DNA from: Candidatus Melainabacteria bacterium
GTDB taxonomy: Bacteria > Cyanobacteriota > Vampirovibrionia > Obscuribacterales > Obscuribacteraceae
Direction: 5' to 3'
DNA length: 64,000 nt
Assembly (NCBI GenBank): GCA_016699165.1
Contig: CP064963.1
Location: 2,232,001-2,296,000 of the forward strand
Shown here: one piece after another, positions 18,277 through 27,443 of the stretch
How the letters are laid out: every line of letters begins with the position of its first letter
How positions within the stretch are numbered: the stretch's first letter is position 1
The notes under the pieces: generated by a model
Told to the model about the DNA's origin: nothing
The model's input: only the letters and a program-made list of their open reading frames with translations
The model's database searches: none
Program-made: the position numbers and the translations under genes

Positions 18277-19278
18277 TTGAAACATCATCTAAACCTATTT
18301 TTTGCTCTATCAATTACCAGTCTAATTTTCAATCCGACAGCCATTGCTCAAGGTCGATTATCTGACGAAATGATTCCGCCAGATGTCACACTCACAGACA
18401 AGGTGACATCTTTTAGCCCAGCGGCAAGCTCTGCTGCTAGTGCAGGTTCAGCCAACGCACCTGGAATGGTTGGTGGTGGCTCTAATCAAATAAGTAATCC
18501 TGAAGTTCCTTCATTTACCGGTAATAATACTGGGGCTAATAGTCCCTTCGCCCAGGGCTCTCAATTCAATAATCAATTTGCATCACAAATGGAACAATTG
18601 ATGCGCCAAGGTGGCAAAAATGTCGACGTGCAGAAATTGAAAGAACTGCAAGAACAAATGATGAAACAGGGCATGCAGCCACCGACCAAAGATGGGCAGC
18701 CTAAAAATCCCACTCAGTTTACTATGAATCAAAATCAACAAACTCCACAACCGCCACCCACTGGCCATGGAGCAAATCCAAACGCTCCGCCAATTGGACA
18801 GGGCTCGCAGTCGAGAGATCCGGTAGCTGTAATTGAAACAAGCAAAGGAACGATTGTTATTCGTTTGTTTCGCGGATTGGCACCAAAGACCACACAAGCA
18901 TTTTTGCAAATGTGTAGCGAAGGTTTTTACAACGGACTCAATTTTCATCGCTACGAGCCCGGCTTCGTCATTCAAGGTGGCTGCCCCAACGGCAATGGAA
19001 CCGGAAATTATATAGATCGAAACACTGGCAAACCGCGTTATTTACCCCTTGAAATAACTCCAGCCTTAAGACACAATTCACCGGGCGTGGTGGCAATGGC
19101 TCGCTCGCCTGGCGATTTAAATTCGGCTAGCTGTCAGTTTTATATTACTTTAGGACCCAAATCGCAGCTAGATCAACAGTACACCATATTTGGTGGCGTA
19201 GTTCGAGGCATGGAAGTGGTCAACAATATAAGAGTTGGCGACAAAATAATAAATATACAGGTTCAAGAACAGAACTAA
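18277..19278 (+). CDS. exported cyclophilin-type peptidyl-prolyl isomerase
   Basis: A 333-aa exported foldase. A signal peptide (LFFALSITSLIFNPTAIAQ, aa 7-25) is followed by about 150 low-complexity residues rich in Q, N, P and G, then a cyclophilin domain from about aa 185 to the end: FHRYEPGFVIQGG, GVVAMARSPGDLNSASCQFY and TIFGGVVRGMEVV are the core motifs. It catalyses cis-trans isomerisation of proline bonds in the periplasm. The start is a TTG seven bases after nagB; no strong ribosome binding site is seen, and coupling with nagB is likely. The isomerase assignment is firm. Confidence 0.9.
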   Translation: MKHHLNLFFALSITSLIFNPTAIAQGRLSDEMIPPDVTLTDKVTSFSPAASSAASAGSANAPGMVGGGSNQISNPEVPSFTGNNTGANSPFAQGSQFNNQFASQMEQLMRQGGKNVDVQKLKELQEQMMKQGMQPPTKDGQPKNPTQFTMNQNQQTPQPPPTGHGANPNAPPIGQGSQSRDPVAVIETSKGTIVIRLFRGLAPKTTQAFLQMCSEGFYNGLNFHRYEPGFVIQGGCPNGNGTGNYIDRNTGKPRYLPLEITPALRHNSPGVVAMARSPGDLNSASCQFYITLGPKSQLDQQYTIFGGVVRGMEVVNNIRVGDKIINIQVQEQN

Positions 19279-19287
19279 AGATAAGCC

Positions 19288-20250
19288 CTAAATGCTGTTG
19301 GGGTCTATATAAGGCGGTATCGTGCCTTCTTCTGTTTCAGTCGGTTTAAACTTTTGCTGTAGTTGCGGTTCGCCATTGGGAGCAATGGGAAAAGGAAATG
19401 ACTGCATAAATCCAGGTGGAATATCAGTTTGCATGCCGGTTCCCATTCCAGGCATCATTTCCATCATTTTTTGCATCTGGTCAAAAAGTTTGCGAAAACG
19501 CATGGTGCTATCAGCTAAATCCTTAAACTCAGGACCAGGTGTTCCATTGGGAAATTGCTGAAATTGCTCGATGATAACGCTGCGTCCGTCCATCGGCATT
19601 CGGCGCATATCGAAAGGCAACTGACTTTCAGCGCGTGGCTTGGGTCCTGCCGATTGTGACTGAGCACTATTATTGTTATTAACTTGAATCTGCTCGATAC
19701 CAATGACCTTTTTCAGCCTATCAACGCGATCCGCATATGACATTGATGTTGCAGGCACTCCAAACAAATTGGTCTCAAGCCGCTCTAATCTTTTATCCAA
19801 AGATTCGCCCTTGTATGTTTTTTTAAGTGCACGCCACTCAAGTGTATTTAATACCGGGTACTGCGACTCGGCAATTGATGCACCGACATCGGTTTTATGC
19901 TCTTTTTGTTCTTTCAATTCTTTAGCTCTAGCCTGCAAATCTTTAGCGGCTTGCGAATCTTTCTGCTGAATCATCGCTTTCAATCGCTCTAAACGCATTT
20001 TGTTATTACCAAACTGCACTCCACCAAGAACCAAGAGTTCGAGCCGCTCAAGCCTTTTTTCTATAGGGTCATGATTGTAGTCATGGAAGAAAAATCGATT
20101 CTCTAAAATCTTGAGATTCTTCTCGCTCTCTAAAGTGAACTCATTTACGGCTGCTTGGTTGGCCGTCGCAGTTTTTGCCGGACTAGCCGCTGAGGCTGCC
20201 GGTACCAGAGAGAGTAGACAAATAGTTATCAGAAGATTTTTCTTGAGCAT
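19288..20250 (-). CDS. exported protein with RLERLE repeats
   Basis: A 320-aa exported protein with signal peptide (NLLITICLLSLVPAASAAS, aa 5-23). It has three copies of a motif built round K-RLERLE: EKRLERLELLVLGG (about aa 64-77), a weaker copy near MRLERLKAMI, and DKRLERLETNLFGVP (about aa 153-167). Such repeats, each followed by a short hydrophobic turn, occur in exported proteins of this bacterial group; the fold is unknown to me. The C-terminal third is rich in M, P, Q and F. A terminator lies just upstream of its start, so it is transcribed separately from dnaK. Confidence 0.75.
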   Translation of the reverse strand: MLKKNLLITICLLSLVPAASAASPAKTATANQAAVNEFTLESEKNLKILENRFFFHDYNHDPIEKRLERLELLVLGGVQFGNNKMRLERLKAMIQQKDSQAAKDLQARAKELKEQKEHKTDVGASIAESQYPVLNTLEWRALKKTYKGESLDKRLERLETNLFGVPATSMSYADRVDRLKKVIGIEQIQVNNNNSAQSQSAGPKPRAESQLPFDMRRMPMDGRSVIIEQFQQFPNGTPGPEFKDLADSTMRFRKLFDQMQKMMEMMPGMGTGMQTDIPPGFMQSFPFPIAPNGEPQLQQKFKPTETEEGTIPPYIDPNSI

Positions 20251-20296
20251 TTTATTTATCCTTACTAATCAGCATAACAAATAAAATCGAGACTTC

Positions 20297-20334
20297 AAAC
20301 AAAAACCCTGTCCTCAAGCTAAAAAGACAGGGTT
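20297..20334 (-). terminator. rho-independent terminator of dnaK
   Basis: Nine-base arms AACCCTGTC (20304-20312) and GACAGGGTT (20326-20334) form a perfect stem with a 13-base loop. On the minus strand the stem is followed by TTTTTGTTT, so it ends the dnaK transcript 50 bases after its stop codon. Confidence 0.85.
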
Positions 20335-20383
20335 CTTACTTATTTTTTGCCAAGCAAATTACTCTGCTTTGATTTTTCTTTAA

Positions 20384-22417
20384 TTACTCGTCGGTGGAGC
20401 GATATTCGGCATCTACCACTTCATCGCCCGATGCGGTGTAACCAGAGAGGTCTTCTTCGCCGTAATCGGCTCCGTATGAATACTCTTGCTGTTGTCCGCT
20501 CTGACCTTGTTGCTGGTCGTAGCCGCCTTGCTGGTTTTGGTCGTAACCGCCACCTTGATCGTAGCCGCCGCCTTCTCCTTCAACATAATCTTCTTCTCCC
20601 GTAAAGCCTGCGCCTTCTTTGGAGCGAGCAGCTTGTTGCAAGAGAACCAACGCGCCTCTAAGTTCGTTCATTATAGATTTGAGCGTATCTAAGTCCGCTC
20701 CGTCTTTCAGTTTTTGACGAAGGTCGCCAATCAACATTTCAGAACGTGATTTTTCACCAGCCGTTACTTTGCTACCAAGCTCGCGAATTTGACGCTCGAC
20801 CGAGTAGCAAATTGCATCTGCTTCGTTGCGAACATCGGCTTCTTCTTTGCGAGTACGGTCATCTGAAGCATGCGATTCGGCTTCGCGCACAGCACGAGAG
20901 ATATCGTCTTTGGTCATGTTTGTGCTTGCGGTAATTGTGATCTTCTGCTCTTTGCCAGTGGACTGGTCGCGAGCTGTTACGTTCAAAATACCGTTTGCGT
21001 CGATATCAAAAGTCACTTCGACTTTGGGAACGCCGCGATTGGCTGGGTTGATTCCATCCAGACGGAAGTTACCGAGCAGTTTATTGTCGCGCGCCATAGG
21101 GCGTTCACCCTGGAACACATAAATATCAACTGCTGTTTGGTTGTCTTCTGCTGTAGAGAACACTTCAGTTTTTCTAGTTGGAATAGTGGTGTTGCGCTCG
21201 ACCAGTTTGGTCATAACGCCGCCCATTGTTTCGATACCCAAAGATAGCGGTGTAACGTCGAGGAGTACGACCCCTTTGACTTCGCCACCAAGTACGCCGG
21301 CTTGAATAGCAGCTCCAACGGCTACAACTTCATCAGGGTTAACGGTTTGGTTGGGCTCTTTGCCACCGGTCAAACTGGCAACCAGTTCTTTAACCGCGGG
21401 AATGCGAGTCGAACCTCCGACCAAAACTACTTCGTCCAAATTGGAATAGTCCAGTTTGGCGTCTTTAAGTGCTTGCTCCATAGGCTGGCGGCAGCGCTCA
21501 ACCAGACTTCTGGTCAATTCGTTGAAGCGAGCACGGGTCAAAGTCATTTCAAGGTGCTTGGGACCCGAAGCATCTGCTGTTATAAATGGAAGAGAAATAT
21601 TGGTTTCAGTAACCGAAGACAATTCAATTTTGGCTTTTTCAGCAGCTTCTGTAAGACGCTGAAGAGCTTGACGATCTTTTCTGAGGTCTATGCCTTCTAA
21701 TGTATTGAACTCATCGGCAACCCAAATCACAATGGCGGAGTCGAAATCGTCTCCTCCCAAGTGAGTGTCACCAGATGTAGACTTTACTTCGAAAACGCCA
21801 TCACCTACTTCAAGGATGGATACGTCGAAAGTACCACCACCCAGGTCGAAGACCAGGATCATCTCGTTATCTTTTTTGTCCATGCCATAAGCTAGCGCGG
21901 CTGCTGTAGGCTCGTTGATGATACGAAGAACTTCTAAGCCGGCAATAGTGCCTGCGTTCTTAGTAGATTGACGTTGCGAGTCGTTGAAATAAGCTGGAAC
22001 TGTAATGACAGCGCTTGTGACTTTTTCGCCCAGATACTTCTCGGCGTCTTCTTTCAATTTACGCAATGTCATGGCTGAAATTTCTTCAGGCGAATAATCT
22101 TTGCCCTGGATGCTGACCTTGCAGCCACCATCTGCGCCTTCTTTGACAATATAGGAAACCATTTTCTTTTCATTGTCTACTTCTGAAAAGCGGCGTCCCA
22201 TAAAACGCTTGATTGAATAAACTGTGTTCTCAGGATTCAAGACTGCCTGACGACGGGCTAATTGCCCGACCAGTCTTTCGCCGGATTTGGTGAAGGCGAC
22301 GACCGACGGAGTTGTTCTGCCTCCCTCAGCATTTGAGACCACGGTGGGTTGACCCCCTTCCATGACTGCTACCACGGAGTTAGTAGTTCCCAAATCTATG
22401 CCGACTGATTTACCCAT
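20384..22417 (-). CDS. dnaK: chaperone DnaK (Hsp70)
   Basis: ATP-dependent chaperone of 677 aa. The nucleotide-binding domain shows GIDLGTTNSVVAVMEGG (aa 5-21), VPAYFNDSQRQSTKNAG, FDLGGGTFDVSILEVG and VGGSTRIPAVKELV. The substrate-binding domain has DVTPLSLGIETMGG and the TARDQSTGKEQ strand. The lid is followed by a glycine-, glutamine- and tyrosine-rich tail of about 75 aa (GGYDQ repeats) ending in acidic residues; this tail is longer than in E. coli DnaK (638 aa). Neither grpE nor dnaJ is adjacent, and no CIRCE inverted repeat is present upstream, so heat-shock control must work by another means. A minus-strand -10 TATAAT lies at 22465-22470. Confidence 0.97.
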   Translation of the reverse strand: MGKSVGIDLGTTNSVVAVMEGGQPTVVSNAEGGRTTPSVVAFTKSGERLVGQLARRQAVLNPENTVYSIKRFMGRRFSEVDNEKKMVSYIVKEGADGGCKVSIQGKDYSPEEISAMTLRKLKEDAEKYLGEKVTSAVITVPAYFNDSQRQSTKNAGTIAGLEVLRIINEPTAAALAYGMDKKDNEMILVFDLGGGTFDVSILEVGDGVFEVKSTSGDTHLGGDDFDSAIVIWVADEFNTLEGIDLRKDRQALQRLTEAAEKAKIELSSVTETNISLPFITADASGPKHLEMTLTRARFNELTRSLVERCRQPMEQALKDAKLDYSNLDEVVLVGGSTRIPAVKELVASLTGGKEPNQTVNPDEVVAVGAAIQAGVLGGEVKGVVLLDVTPLSLGIETMGGVMTKLVERNTTIPTRKTEVFSTAEDNQTAVDIYVFQGERPMARDNKLLGNFRLDGINPANRGVPKVEVTFDIDANGILNVTARDQSTGKEQKITITASTNMTKDDISRAVREAESHASDDRTRKEEADVRNEADAICYSVERQIRELGSKVTAGEKSRSEMLIGDLRQKLKDGADLDTLKSIMNELRGALVLLQQAARSKEGAGFTGEEDYVEGEGGGYDQGGGYDQNQQGGYDQQQGQSGQQQEYSYGADYGEEDLSGYTASGDEVVDAEYRSTDE

Positions 22418-22464
22418 TATCTTTGAAACTCCCTATGCTGCTTCAATTCTGGCGGAGACACCAA

Positions 22465-22470
22465 ATTATA
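22465..22470 (-). promoter_or_regulatory. possible -10 box for dnaK
   Basis: TATAAT on the minus strand, 48 bases before the dnaK start codon. A recognisable -35 box at the right distance is not present (ATGTCA lies 15 bases upstream). The rest of the 259-base gap between dnaK and the MBL gene shows nothing else that I can support. Confidence 0.35.
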
Positions 22471-22676
22471 CTTGTAGTAAGCGATTGACATGCTCACTTT
22501 ATTGATTCGTGCCCGTATAGTCGATAAATACTACTAAAGATCCTTTACAGTTTGATCAATAAAGAGCCTCTTTGCAGACAAATATCTGCAAGATTTCCCA
22601 CATTGTGCCCAGTAAAACGATCCTTGCTCACCTTTTCAACCAACAAGTAAATTTATTTATCCACCTACTTAGCTAC

Positions 22677-23405
22677 TTACTGAAGTTCTACTTTTTGCCC
22701 TATGGCAAGTGGAAGGACTTCTACTTTGGATTCATTATCTTTAGCTAGCTTCATTAAATGGGAAGGTTGGTACCGATAAAAAACTTGTTCGGCAAGGGGT
22801 TGCCAGTGCATCGGAACAAGACGCTTGGCATTTAACTCTTCAGCAATTTGCAACGCCTCTTCAGGAGAAGCGGTGGCATATTTTCCACCAATCGGCAAAA
22901 AAGCCGTATGGACAGAACGACCCGCAAGGGCCTTTGCAATGTCCGCGCTGTAAATGGTGGCACCGGCATGATAGTACCCTTCCAAATAATATCCGTTGAC
23001 TGGCTTGCCCGGGGCTCTGCTGCGTGCAAACATCGCGATAATCGTTTTGCCAAGCCTGTTAAGCGGATGCAGAGCGGGAACAGCTGTTATTTTAGTGTCA
23101 CCATAATAGAGCGACTGCCCGACATCTAACGGAAGAAAAGCCTCGGCAGGCACTTTCTTTTTGTATTTGCGACGCAGCCAGTTCACAAGTGCTTTCGGCG
23201 CTACAAACTGACATTTCCACATTTCATAAAGCATCGGGGTGAGCAACACACCGTGGTCAAAATGTCCGTGACTGAACAAAACAAGATGCCCAGGCTGCAA
23301 ATTGGCAAGGTCGCCAGGACTGGTGAAATATGGATCGATATAAATCCTAAGATTGGCCAGCTCTACTTGTACAGCGCTATAACCGAAATAGGTCAGGCTC
23401 GACAT
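22677..23405 (-). CDS. MBL-fold metal-dependent hydrolase (UPF0173/UlaG-like)
   Basis: A 242-aa metallo-beta-lactamase-fold hydrolase. The zinc-binding motif SHGHFDHG puts ligands at H46, H48, D50 and H51; later candidate ligands are in ALHPLN (about aa 112) and the C-terminal MHW. The start MSSLTYFGYSAVQVEL matches the UPF0173/UlaG-like family, which opens with a strand and an A-x-x-V-E pattern. Family members act as lactonases or phosphodiesterases; the substrate here is not known. It is divergent from the exported protein at 23530. Confidence 0.85.
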   Translation of the reverse strand: MSSLTYFGYSAVQVELANLRIYIDPYFTSPGDLANLQPGHLVLFSHGHFDHGVLLTPMLYEMWKCQFVAPKALVNWLRRKYKKKVPAEAFLPLDVGQSLYYGDTKITAVPALHPLNRLGKTIIAMFARSRAPGKPVNGYYLEGYYHAGATIYSADIAKALAGRSVHTAFLPIGGKYATASPEEALQIAEELNAKRLVPMHWQPLAEQVFYRYQPSHLMKLAKDNESKVEVLPLAIGQKVELQ

Positions 23406-23529
23406 TAGTTATTCTGCTCTAAGAGGACCAACAAGACGGCATCGTAACACTTTTAACTGATGAATGAACGAAAACTAGTAAAATCATAGGTTCATTGGGC
23501 ACAGGCAAGCCCTTGACAGGCGGAGCAAA

Positions 23530-25278
23530 ATGAACATCGCAAAACAACTAACTTACAGTCTTACAACAAGTCTGATTCTGGCAACCCTTTCTCTATCGGT
23601 TCCTCTAAGTGTGTTTGCACAAGACGCGCCCGAAAAAGACGAAGCACCAGCAAAAGAAGCGGCGCAAGCAAAAGACGTCAAAGACGCTAAAGATGACGGT
23701 CTCAAAAAAAGTAAAACAAAAGAATTCTTCAAGTATTTAAATCCTATCCCAGAGAAAAATTACACAAACGAATCGCAAGATCGTGTAATCAAAAAAAGAA
23801 AATTCAAACCTATTGCATACCCTGGCGCCAAGCCGATTCTTAATCCAGAGCTTGGATTGTTTGCCATAATTCCTACCGAGAAAATTGCAGATACAGCTTT
23901 CATGGATGATCTCGCTGCTCGCTCTGACGTAAATGGCCTGTCCATTATGGTGCCGTGGCAGAGCATTGAAAAGTCCGAAGGAGAATGCGATTTCAGCGCC
24001 ATCGACCAAGCATTGGAAATAGTGAAAAAACACAATAAGACTTTGATTTTGCGAGTAACCACTTGCGGATTAAATGATGGTGTCAAATCAGACACGCCAG
24101 ACTGGGTTTTTCAAGCCGGCGTAAAAACTTTGACCTACAAAGATAGCGAAGGAAAAGAGCATCAGGCGCCAATCTTCTGGGACGGCACCTATATGGCTAA
24201 ATGGAGCAACTTCATCTCGAGCCTGGGCGAAAAATACGACAACAACAAATATATTCACAGCGTCGGCATCACTGGCGGTGGCGTGCTTGGATCTACGTTA
24301 GTGGTTCCAGACTTTGCCGTATTTGAGGATCAAGATTCAGAAACTCTTGCTCAAGAAGGCGCTGCTGGAGCTACAGGCTCTAAATCGGCGTATGGTGAAT
24401 TGTGCAACATTTTGCGCAAAGAACACAAAATGAGCGAACGCCAATTAGTCGAACACTGGAAATATGTGGGTGACATTTTCCCTAAAGCATTTAAAAATGT
24501 ACCTTTGAATTTCGACATCAATCCTCCACTGCTTGGACGTAAAGGACAAGACGCTCTGGATGAAATTTCCGACTATCTTGTATATAGGTATGGACAGCGC
24601 GTTTATCTCACACGCCAAAATATCAAAAATGCAAAACACGGATTTGATCAATATCGCGTTTTCTTAAAATTCCATCCTGATACTTTGACTGGATACCGAC
24701 TGCGCCCAGATTTTGATTTAGCCGAAGCAGCTAAATTAGCTCATATGGCTGGTGAAGACGGAGTAAGTTTCTGTGAGGTTCCGCCTGAAGTTTTGAAGAG
24801 CGAAGATGCTGCAGTCAAAGCGGCACTTAACGATATTCAATCTCATCTTGGATATCAGATAATTTCAAAAGAAGCGAAGATTCCAAACAATGCTAAAGTG
24901 GGTGAGCCTCTAAACGCTTCATTTACTTTCTTGAATTTGGGCGCCACTGGCGCGATGATGCCATCACGTCACAACGACAAGGATGTTCCATCGAGTTACA
25001 AAATCCAGCTTGAACTGCGAAACGAAACCGGCAAAGTAGTATTTCGTTCGCACCATACACCAGTGATTCCTACATATGATTGGGTTTCGGACAAACCCAT
25101 AACATGGGAAAAACAGCTGCGCATGCCCGAGCACATGAAACCAGGCAAATATTCTGTTTATTTGTCATTGCTTGAGCCGGATTCGAAAAAACAAATTCGC
25201 TTCTTGAACGCAATTGCTCAAGGCGATCCTAAAACCGAACTGGAAGCGCCGCTTGGTTCGATTGAAATAACAAATTAG
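23530..25278 (+). CDS. exported glycoside-hydrolase-like protein (DUF4832-like)
   Basis: A 582-aa exported protein. The signal peptide ends near VFAQ (aa 30). Residues about 40-80 are charged and low-complexity. A TIM-barrel-like domain follows (about aa 110-430), with VNGLSIMVPWQSIEKSEGE, typical of the second strand of GH42/GH-A-like barrels, and repeated strand-helix units. The last 140 residues form an immunoglobulin-like domain (LNASFTFLNLGATGA and KPGKYSVYLSLLEPD) as found next to DUF4832 barrels. Catalytic glutamates cannot be assigned with confidence. GGAG sits four bases before the start. It probably binds or cleaves an external polysaccharide. Confidence 0.7.
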   Translation: MNIAKQLTYSLTTSLILATLSLSVPLSVFAQDAPEKDEAPAKEAAQAKDVKDAKDDGLKKSKTKEFFKYLNPIPEKNYTNESQDRVIKKRKFKPIAYPGAKPILNPELGLFAIIPTEKIADTAFMDDLAARSDVNGLSIMVPWQSIEKSEGECDFSAIDQALEIVKKHNKTLILRVTTCGLNDGVKSDTPDWVFQAGVKTLTYKDSEGKEHQAPIFWDGTYMAKWSNFISSLGEKYDNNKYIHSVGITGGGVLGSTLVVPDFAVFEDQDSETLAQEGAAGATGSKSAYGELCNILRKEHKMSERQLVEHWKYVGDIFPKAFKNVPLNFDINPPLLGRKGQDALDEISDYLVYRYGQRVYLTRQNIKNAKHGFDQYRVFLKFHPDTLTGYRLRPDFDLAEAAKLAHMAGEDGVSFCEVPPEVLKSEDAAVKAALNDIQSHLGYQIISKEAKIPNNAKVGEPLNASFTFLNLGATGAMMPSRHNDKDVPSSYKIQLELRNETGKVVFRSHHTPVIPTYDWVSDKPITWEKQLRMPEHMKPGKYSVYLSLLEPDSKKQIRFLNAIAQGDPKTELEAPLGSIEITN

Positions 25279-25315
25279 TCAAAAATCTCATAACGATCTA
25301 GAAGGTCTTTTTGAT

Positions 25316-25359
25316 TTAGTGATCCAGGCCGGCCTCCGGAGGCCGGCCTGGATCACTAA
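25316..25359. terminator. perfect 44-bp palindrome between convergent genes
   Basis: Bases 25316-25337 and 25338-25359 are exact reverse complements, with no loop. The arms contain AGGCCGGCCT, itself a palindrome, so the unit is a palindrome of palindromes. It lies 38 bases after the stop of the gene at 23530 and 52 bases before that of the patatin gene. Either strand would form a very stable hairpin, so a bidirectional terminator is the simplest reading. There is no T-run on either side, so a REP-like or other mobile hairpin is the alternative. Confidence 0.55.
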
Positions 25360-25410
25360 CTTAAACGAAGTAGCCAAAAGGATGTTAGATTTCCGACCTG
25401 TTTGTGTGAT

Positions 25411-26481
25411 TTATTTGGGTCTAACTGGCGGAAGACCAAGAGGAATATTGCATTCGCTGAGTAATTGTTTAATGGCAGGCAAAGCATCTCTTGCCGCTTC
25501 CTCGCCAGCTTTTACTCCACGTTTTGCATCTTTTCGTTTGGTCGAAATCAAAGAAATTCCAGTAGTATCGGGATGAATGGTCAAATCGGCAAATTTTGAT
25601 TGAGGTCCATCCAGATCTTGCAAATCCCAGGCAATCATGCGCTTTGCCATACTGCCAAATCCGGTCAACTGACCTTTGGGTAACGGTGTAAAGGGCTCGT
25701 CGATATTGATTGCAATAACAACATCCGCTCCCATTTCTCTGCATTGTTTGACCGGCAAATTACAAATCAGTCCACCATCGCAGAAAAGATAATCACCAAG
25801 CTCCACCGGCTTGCGCAAAGTAGGAACCGCGCTGCTAGCCTGCATAGCCCAGCCCATATTTCCTTTTCTGATCATGTAGGGCTTGCCATCCATTACATTG
25901 AGCGCGACAGCAGCAAAAGGAATTGGCAGATTTTCAATTAGTTGATCGTGGGCGGTCAACTTGCCCATAAGATAAGTCCTGAAACGATTTCCGGCGTAGA
26001 GTCCGTCGTAATCTTTTTCTCTGAATATATTCACCACTTTTAATACTGGCGAAATAGCGACCCTGAACCAGAGTGGAACAGTCATGAAATGCTCCATCAC
26101 ATTTCCATTTTCGAACTCTTTTTGCATAAGTGCAGGAGATGCACCAAGTGCATAAAAGCCTCCAACTACTGCACCAATACTGGTTCCACAAATGTAATCG
26201 AATTTGACTCCAGCCTCGTCGAGGACTTTGAGCACACCCACTTCAGCTGCACCACGGGCGCCACCACCACCAAGCGCAAGTCCCAGCTTGAGTCTATTTG
26301 TTTTTTGAGCCCTCTTGTATGTCAAAGCCTCGTTTCTATCGCAAGAAGACGTCTCGATAAAGGAATCTGATGCCTTTGCAGGCGATACCGTTAGCGATAA
26401 TAAAAGCGATAAACCTACAGATAGCCTGAAAGCAGATAGTCTGATAGTTGGTTTGGAAATTTTAGTGAACATTGTAATCAA
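25411..26481 (-). CDS. exported patatin-like phospholipase
   Basis: A 356-aa serine lipid hydrolase of the RssA/YchK type. The oxyanion-hole motif GGGGARG lies at aa 71-77, the nucleophile elbow GTSIG at 99-103 (S101) and the dyad aspartate in FCDGGL (D235). An N-terminal hydrophobic segment (LSVGLSLLLSLTVSPAKAS, aa 20-38) resembles a signal peptide, so the enzyme is likely periplasmic, whereas RssA proteins are usually cytoplasmic. It overlaps the end of the upstream TonB-type gene by 20 bases; a start three codons later (MFTK) would shorten the overlap to 11 bases. Phospholipid acyl hydrolysis is expected. Confidence 0.92.
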   Translation of the reverse strand: MITMFTKISKPTIRLSAFRLSVGLSLLLSLTVSPAKASDSFIETSSCDRNEALTYKRAQKTNRLKLGLALGGGGARGAAEVGVLKVLDEAGVKFDYICGTSIGAVVGGFYALGASPALMQKEFENGNVMEHFMTVPLWFRVAISPVLKVVNIFREKDYDGLYAGNRFRTYLMGKLTAHDQLIENLPIPFAAVALNVMDGKPYMIRKGNMGWAMQASSAVPTLRKPVELGDYLFCDGGLICNLPVKQCREMGADVVIAINIDEPFTPLPKGQLTGFGSMAKRMIAWDLQDLDGPQSKFADLTIHPDTTGISLISTKRKDAKRGVKAGEEAARDALPAIKQLLSECNIPLGLPPVRPK

Positions 26482-27322
26482 GGCTGAACTCTATATCTAC
26501 ACTGTGTGGGGCATACTTGGGTAAAGGTGCAAAAGGCGTGGATTTTTCCACTGCTTTGATTGCTGCTGCATCGCTTTCGCTGTGACCTCCGCTCTTCAGA
26601 ACTTTCAAACGACTAACCGATCCGTCGCTGAAAATTTTGAAACGCAAATTCACATGCTTGCTCGATTCTGATTTGGGAGGATTCCAATTCGCCCTGACTG
26701 TTTTTTGAACCAAGGACATGTATGAATTGAAGTTGACCCTTTCTTGTCTTTTCAGAATATTCTCGCAGACTAAAAGAGTTTCCTCTAGAGCTTCTTTCTT
26801 ATGTCCTTCAGCCAATAGTTTTTCGCTCTTCTTTTTGCCTTCTTTCGCCGCTTCAAGATTGTCTGTACCACATTCTTTCAGCGCTATCTTAAGTGCCTCT
26901 GAGTTGAAAGTGACAGCCTCAGCCTCTTTTCCTGCAGCTAAATTTATTAAAGCGATATTGGCTAAAAATCGAGCTTCGTCGCTTGTGTAATCTTCCTTCT
27001 TTTCTTCCAGACGGCTTAAATATAGTCCTTCAGCTTCTGTATAAAGTTTTTTCTTCAGGAATAACCCTGCCAGTTCGTCTAATTTCTCTCTGAATTTGCG
27101 CTTGTACTCAATTGCAAGGTCATCTGCCTTTTTTTGCCCGATAGTTTTAAAAGTTTGCTCAGCTCCCTTGAAATTATCTTCATGTGCCATGTCTCGGGCT
27201 TTGGAAATGGTCGAAAACACTTCACGGCTTTCTTCATCCGCCATTGCACCGTTTGCGAAGAAGCCGATCGAAACACATAAAGCAAGACTCAGAAATCGCA
27301 AAGCGATGGAACGGTGCACCAT
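26462..27322 (-). CDS. exported TPR-like protein with TonB C-terminal domain
   Basis: A 286-aa exported protein. A signal peptide (FLSLALCVSIGFFANGAMA) is followed by a helical, TPR-like middle and a C-terminal TonB_C-type domain over about the last 85 aa (VRANWNPPK, FKIFSDGSVSRLKVLKSGG and ESDAAAIKAVEKSTPFAPLP). This domain normally contacts outer membrane receptors, but many soluble versions exist without ExbBD partners. I chose the ATG at 27322 because GGAGAG sits about 10 bases upstream and the signal peptide starts there; an ATG 16 codons earlier is possible. It likely shares an operon with the patatin gene. Confidence 0.85.
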   Translation of the reverse strand: MVHRSIALRFLSLALCVSIGFFANGAMADEESREVFSTISKARDMAHEDNFKGAEQTFKTIGQKKADDLAIEYKRKFREKLDELAGLFLKKKLYTEAEGLYLSRLEEKKEDYTSDEARFLANIALINLAAGKEAEAVTFNSEALKIALKECGTDNLEAAKEGKKKSEKLLAEGHKKEALEETLLVCENILKRQERVNFNSYMSLVQKTVRANWNPPKSESSKHVNLRFKIFSDGSVSRLKVLKSGGHSESDAAAIKAVEKSTPFAPLPKYAPHSVDIEFSLDYNVH

Positions 27323-27443
27323 ATTTAGTATTACTCTCCGGCAATGACTTTGGGCTAAAAGTAGATACATTTAAAACTTCTTGGTAAAAATAGTGCAAGA
27401 GGGACTGGTTAAACTTCGGTCTTTATGAAATTATTGGGACATC

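Noticed and set aside
22418..22600. CIRCE heat-shock element upstream of dnaK
   Set aside because: The TTAGCACTC-N9-GAGTGCTAA pattern is absent on both strands.
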